A stretch of DNA of 64,000 nucleotides from Chthonobacter albigriseus (lineage in GTDB: Bacteria; Pseudomonadota; Alphaproteobacteria; Rhizobiales; Pleomorphomonadaceae): positions 1,467,935 to 1,531,934 of the forward strand of contig NZ_JACDIT010000001.1 of the NCBI RefSeq assembly GCF_013839445.1, read 5' to 3'. The notes under the pieces were generated by a model. It worked only from the letters and a program-made list of their open reading frames with translations, ran no database searches and was not told the DNA's origin. This document shows, piece after piece, positions 61,014 through 64,000 of the stretch; the stretch's first letter is position 1; every line of letters starts with the position of its first letter. The position numbers and the translations under genes are program-made.

Positions 61014-61124
61014 GGTGCGGTCCCGGATGGAGAGGTCCGGGCCGGCTTACCACGAAGCCGATGACGGCGCGACGTCACACGCCCCGCCGTCACCACTGGA
61101 TCGATCGCGATAAGGGTGGCAGGC

Positions 61125-62801
61125 TCACCGCCCGTCGAGCAGCCGCCGGGCGATTACTTGCGCCTGGATCTCCGCAGCGCCCTCGAAGATGTTGAGGATG
61201 CGGGCGTCGCAGAGCACGCGGCTGATGGCATACTCCAGCGCGAAACCATTGCCGCCGTGGATCTGCAGCGCGTTGTCCGCCGCTGCCCACGCGACGCGCG
61301 CCCCCAGCAGCTTGGCCATGCCGGCTTCCAGATCGCAGCGCTTGTCCTGGTCCTTCTGGCGCGCGGAGAAATAGGTCAGCTGGCGGGCGATGTTGATCTC
61401 CACCGCCATGATCGCCAGCTTGTCGGCGACGCGCGGGAAGTTGATCAGCGCCTTGCCGAACTGGACACGGTCCTGCGCGTACTGCAGCCCGATGTCGAAC
61501 GCCGACTGCGCCACGCCCACGGCCCGCGCCGCCGTCTGGATGCGGGCACTCTCGAAGGTCTGCATCAGCTGCTTGAAGCCCTGGCCTTCGACGCCGCCCA
61601 AGAGATTGCCGGCCGGCACCTCGAAGCCGTCGAAGGCGATCTCGTATTCCTTCATGCCGCGGTAGCCGAGCACCTCGATCTCGCCGCCCGACATCCCCTT
61701 GGCCGGGAAGGGCTCGGCGTCCGTTCCGCGCGGCTTGGGCGCCAGGAACATCGAAAGGCCGCGGTAGTCGCTCGTCTCCGGGTTGGTGCGGGCAAGCACC
61801 GTCATCACGTCCGCGCGCACCGGGTGCGTGATCCAGGTCTTGTTGCCGGTGATCTTGTAGACATCGCCGTCCTTCACCGCTCGGGTACGCAGCGAGCCGA
61901 GGTCCGAGCCGGTGTTCGGTTCCGTGAACACCGCCGTCGGCAGCACTTCGCCGGACGCGATCTTCGGCAGCCACTCCGCCTTTTGCTCGTCGGTGCCGCC
62001 GCAGATGATCAGCTCAGCCGCGATTTCCGAGCGCGTGCCGAGAGAGCCGACGCCGATGTAGGCGCGCGACAACTCCTCCGACACCACGCACATGCTCTCC
62101 TTGCCGAGCCCGAGCCCGCCGAAGTCCTCCGGAATGGTCAGCCCGAACACGCCGAGTTCGGCCAGCTTGCCGATCACCTCCAGCGGGATGTAGTCGTTTT
62201 TCAGGTGCCACTCGTGCGCATGCGGAAGCACCTCCTCCTCCGCGAACCGGCGCATCTCCGAGCGGAACGCCTCCAGCGTCTCATCCAGCCCGCTGTCGCC
62301 GACGATCTCCGCCGGCGTCTTCGTCTTCATCGATTCCACCAGCGCGGCCCGGAGCGCCGGCCGGGTGCCGGTCTCGATCAGGCTCTCCACCGCCGCCGTG
62401 CGGGCCTTGGCGATCGACCGCGCATCGACGCCGAGATCGGCCAGCCGCACGAACTCGCTCTGGTTCATCGGGATGCCGCCGAAGATCTGCGCCAGGTATT
62501 CGCCCGCACCGATCTCCACCAGCAGCCGCTCGGTCGCCCCATAGCGTCCTTCGCCCGAAAGCCGCTCCGCGTAGGAGTGCAGCTGGCGCAGGCTCTCCAC
62601 GTAGGTGGCGAGCCAGGCGAGGCCGTGCGCCGCATGCTGCTCGCGCTCCAGCGCCTCGCCCGAGATCTTTCCGCCGACGGTCACCTTGCCGGCGACGGCG
62701 GAAGTCGCAATCTTCATGAGATCGTCGACGGCGGGAATGGCATCGGCGAGCCGGAGGTGCGCTTCGGCGATGGACGTGCTGATATCGGCGGCAGCGCTCA
62801 T
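61125..62801 (-). CDS. mcd: (2S)-methylsuccinyl-CoA dehydrogenase
   Basis: The 558-residue flavoprotein has an unusual extra N-terminal domain (about 1-150: EREQHAAHGLAWLATYVESL, YGATERLLVEIGAGEYLAQI, GGIPMNQSEFVR) before a regular acyl-CoA dehydrogenase domain. The latter contains FGLTIPEDFGGLGLG, TEPNTGSDLGSL, ITGNKTWITH and IHGGNGFALEY. This extension and length are hallmarks of Mcd, the enzyme that oxidises methylsuccinyl-CoA to mesaconyl-CoA in the ethylmalonyl-CoA pathway. ATG 62801 is chosen; the long upstream open frame lacks a plausible start. The rest of the pathway (ccr, ecm, mch) is not in the window. phaA and phaB provide acetoacetyl- and hydroxybutyryl-CoA, its precursors. Confidence 0.92.
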   Translation of the reverse strand: MSAAADISTSIAEAHLRLADAIPAVDDLMKIATSAVAGKVTVGGKISGEALEREQHAAHGLAWLATYVESLRQLHSYAERLSGEGRYGATERLLVEIGAGEYLAQIFGGIPMNQSEFVRLADLGVDARSIAKARTAAVESLIETGTRPALRAALVESMKTKTPAEIVGDSGLDETLEAFRSEMRRFAEEEVLPHAHEWHLKNDYIPLEVIGKLAELGVFGLTIPEDFGGLGLGKESMCVVSEELSRAYIGVGSLGTRSEIAAELIICGGTDEQKAEWLPKIASGEVLPTAVFTEPNTGSDLGSLRTRAVKDGDVYKITGNKTWITHPVRADVMTVLARTNPETSDYRGLSMFLAPKPRGTDAEPFPAKGMSGGEIEVLGYRGMKEYEIAFDGFEVPAGNLLGGVEGQGFKQLMQTFESARIQTAARAVGVAQSAFDIGLQYAQDRVQFGKALINFPRVADKLAIMAVEINIARQLTYFSARQKDQDKRCDLEAGMAKLLGARVAWAAADNALQIHGGNGFALEYAISRVLCDARILNIFEGAAEIQAQVIARRLLDGR

Positions 62802-62873
62802 GGAACGGAAGTCTCCCTGGAAGGCTTTTCGGCGGTGCAGAAACTCCGTGAAAACCCGCGATGGCTCAATGCA

Positions 62874-62897
62874 TCTTTCGTAAGGGTGACCGAAAGA
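62874..62897. promoter_or_regulatory. Inverted repeat between mcd and BrkB genes
   Basis: Perfect 7-bp arms TCTTTCG and CGAAAGA separated by 10 bp lie in the 175-bp divergent gap, about 75 bp upstream of mcd and 80 bp upstream of the BrkB gene. It is a candidate operator; no cognate regulator is visible. Confidence 0.4.
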
Positions 62898-62976
62898 AAC
62901 ACTGAAGCGACTAAAGTTGAACGCGAAGCAATCCCGGAGCCGACGCAATGGACCTAAATAGAGCGGAACGCACCAA

Positions 62977-63975
62977 ATGAAGAGGCTGCGACGGTCCATC
63001 GCAACCCTATGGTACGCGATCGACCAGTTCAATCGCACCGACGGCTGGGCGATTGCCAGCCATGTCGCCTTGACGTCGCTGATGGCGATGTTCCCGTTCC
63101 TGATCTTCCTGACCGCCGTCGCCGCCTTCTTCGACCTGACCGACCTGTCCAACACCGTCGTCGAGCTCATCTTCAACGCCGTTCCGGCCACCATCGCCGG
63201 CCCGATCGCCCGGGAGGTCAAGAGCGTCCTCCTCATTCCGCGCGGCGACCTTCTCACCATCGGCGTCGCGCTGGCCATCTGGTTCGCCTCCAGCGGCGTC
63301 GAGGCGCTGCGCGTCGGCCTCAACCGCGCCTATGGCTGCACGGAGAACCGCTCGACCATCCTCCTGCGCCTGGAAAGCATGCTTTTCGTCGTGGTGGGGA
63401 CGATCGTCCTGCTGACCCTTGCGTTCCTGGTCGTCCTGATGCCGGTCATCTGGTCGACGGCCGCCAACTACGCGCCTCTCCTTCACGAATTCGAACGCTC
63501 CTTCGACGTCGTGCGCTATTCCGTGACCCTCACCATCCTCGGCGGCGCGCTTCTCATCGCCCACCTCTGGCTCCCCTCCGGCCACCGCCAGCTGAAGGAC
63601 GTGCTCCCCGGCGTCGGCCTCACCCTGTCCGCGTGGCTCCTGGGCGCCATCGGCTTTGCCACCTACCTCTCCAATTTCGCCAACTACGCCTCCACCTACG
63701 CCGGTTTGGCTGGCGTCATGACGGCGCTCGTCTTTCTCTACCTGATCGCAGCAATCCTCCTGTTCGGCGCTTCGCTGAACGCCGCTCGGATCGAGATGCG
63801 CGCCAAGCGGGCGATGGCCGAGCAGATGACCGATGCGGCCGACGCCCCGGGGGAAGTGGTCCACGGACTGCCCCCGACAGGCCTCGGCTTCGTCGATCGT
63901 TGGCTGAACGCTCCTGTGCGCCGCCGCCGCCCGCCCGCGGACGGCCTGCCCGTCATCCCCGGCGACAACGGTTGA
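62977..63975 (+). CDS. BrkB/YihY-family inner-membrane protein
   Basis: The 332-residue protein has about six hydrophobic segments and YihY/BrkB family patterns: WAIASHVALTSLMAMFPFLIFL, GDLLTIGVALAIWFASSGVEAL (in parts), LRVGLNRAYGC and NYASTYAGLAGVMTALVFLYL. Despite the historical name, members are not RNases but poorly characterised membrane proteins with transporter-like or channel-like topology. The C-terminal tail (about 265-332) is polar and basic. It diverges from mcd and ends 25 bp before the window edge. Confidence 0.9.
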   Translation: MKRLRRSIATLWYAIDQFNRTDGWAIASHVALTSLMAMFPFLIFLTAVAAFFDLTDLSNTVVELIFNAVPATIAGPIAREVKSVLLIPRGDLLTIGVALAIWFASSGVEALRVGLNRAYGCTENRSTILLRLESMLFVVVGTIVLLTLAFLVVLMPVIWSTAANYAPLLHEFERSFDVVRYSVTLTILGGALLIAHLWLPSGHRQLKDVLPGVGLTLSAWLLGAIGFATYLSNFANYASTYAGLAGVMTALVFLYLIAAILLFGASLNAARIEMRAKRAMAEQMTDAADAPGEVVHGLPPTGLGFVDRWLNAPVRRRRPPADGLPVIPGDNG

Positions 63976-64000
63976 CAACGCACGGCGGACAGTCGATCCA

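Noticed and set aside
61116-62957. 613-codon plus-strand open frame opposite mcd
   Set aside because: This is an antisense shadow of the mcd coding sequence with Arg/His/Leu-rich composition.
1-64000. Mobile elements, CRISPR arrays, toxin-antitoxin or phage-defence genes
   Set aside because: No transposase, integrase, regularly spaced repeat, or recognisable defence gene was found. Gene content looks like ordinary chromosomal metabolism throughout.

Overview
The window is about 64 kb of GC-rich (roughly two-thirds G+C by eye) chromosomal DNA from an alphaproteobacterium, most likely of the Hyphomicrobiales (Rhizobiales). The evidence is an mtgA-rpmF pair, a phaR/phaA/phaB set, a cpa/tad pilus locus in the usual alphaproteobacterial order, methylsuccinyl-CoA dehydrogenase of the ethylmalonyl-CoA pathway, and small proteins that resemble conserved rhizobial hypotheticals. 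The genus cannot be named from this sequence. Coding density is high and many genes overlap by 4 bp. I saw no insertion sequence, prophage, CRISPR array, rRNA or integrase.

Layout. 1-16.7 kb is housekeeping and mixed: the end of mtgA, rpmF with promoter and terminator, a small membrane protein, a rhizobial-type hypothetical, a PAS/GGDEF/EAL protein with a degenerate GGDEF motif, phaR divergent from phaA-phaB (polyhydroxybutyrate synthesis), tRNA-Leu(CAA) with a clear promoter, a soluble hybrid histidine kinase, a chemoreceptor, a polysaccharide flippase overlapping a FemAB/BioF2-like acetyltransferase, an acyl-CoA synthetase, a CAP-domain lipoprotein and an M20 amidohydrolase. 16.7-29.5 kb is a Flp/Tad pilus locus: flp-cpaA-cpaB-cpaC-cpaD-cpaE-cpaF-tadB-tadC on the minus strand, and on the plus strand a CpaC N-domain-like protein, two TadE-type pseudopilins and a HAMP/PAS protein whose C-terminus looks like a decayed histidine kinase. 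A HAD phosphatase and a retropepsin-like protease follow.

30.8-45.5 kb is one long minus-strand nucleoside scavenging array. In transcription order it has a BMP-type ABC importer (binding protein, double ATPase, two permeases), cdd, punA, deoA, deoB, add, then urc1 (GTP cyclohydrolase II-like), urc4 (DUF1688), upp, a TrpF-like protein and rbsK. The second half matches the core of the URC pathway for uracil degradation. Together the genes import nucleosides, release bases and pentose phosphates, and apparently open the uracil ring at the nucleotide level. The TrpF-like protein is the most intriguing part: the known URC intermediate is a ribosylurea, an N-riboside that resembles the natural TrpF substrate.

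45.8-64 kb begins with mgsA and glk, then two tandem flavodoxin-fold reductases. A nucleobase module follows: minus-strand NMT1/THI5-type ABC importer, cytosine deaminase and an FAD oxidoreductase, divergent from a RidA-like protein lacking the usual arginine, an 8-oxoguanine-deaminase-like amidohydrolase and a creatininase-family hydrolase. Their shared 280-bp control region is rich in inverted and direct repeats. The window ends with copA behind a CueR/HmrR-type operator, tspO, an inositol-monophosphatase-family gene, mcd and a BrkB/YihY membrane protein. Coordinates and motifs were read directly from sequence. Family names rest on recognised motifs, since no database search was possible.
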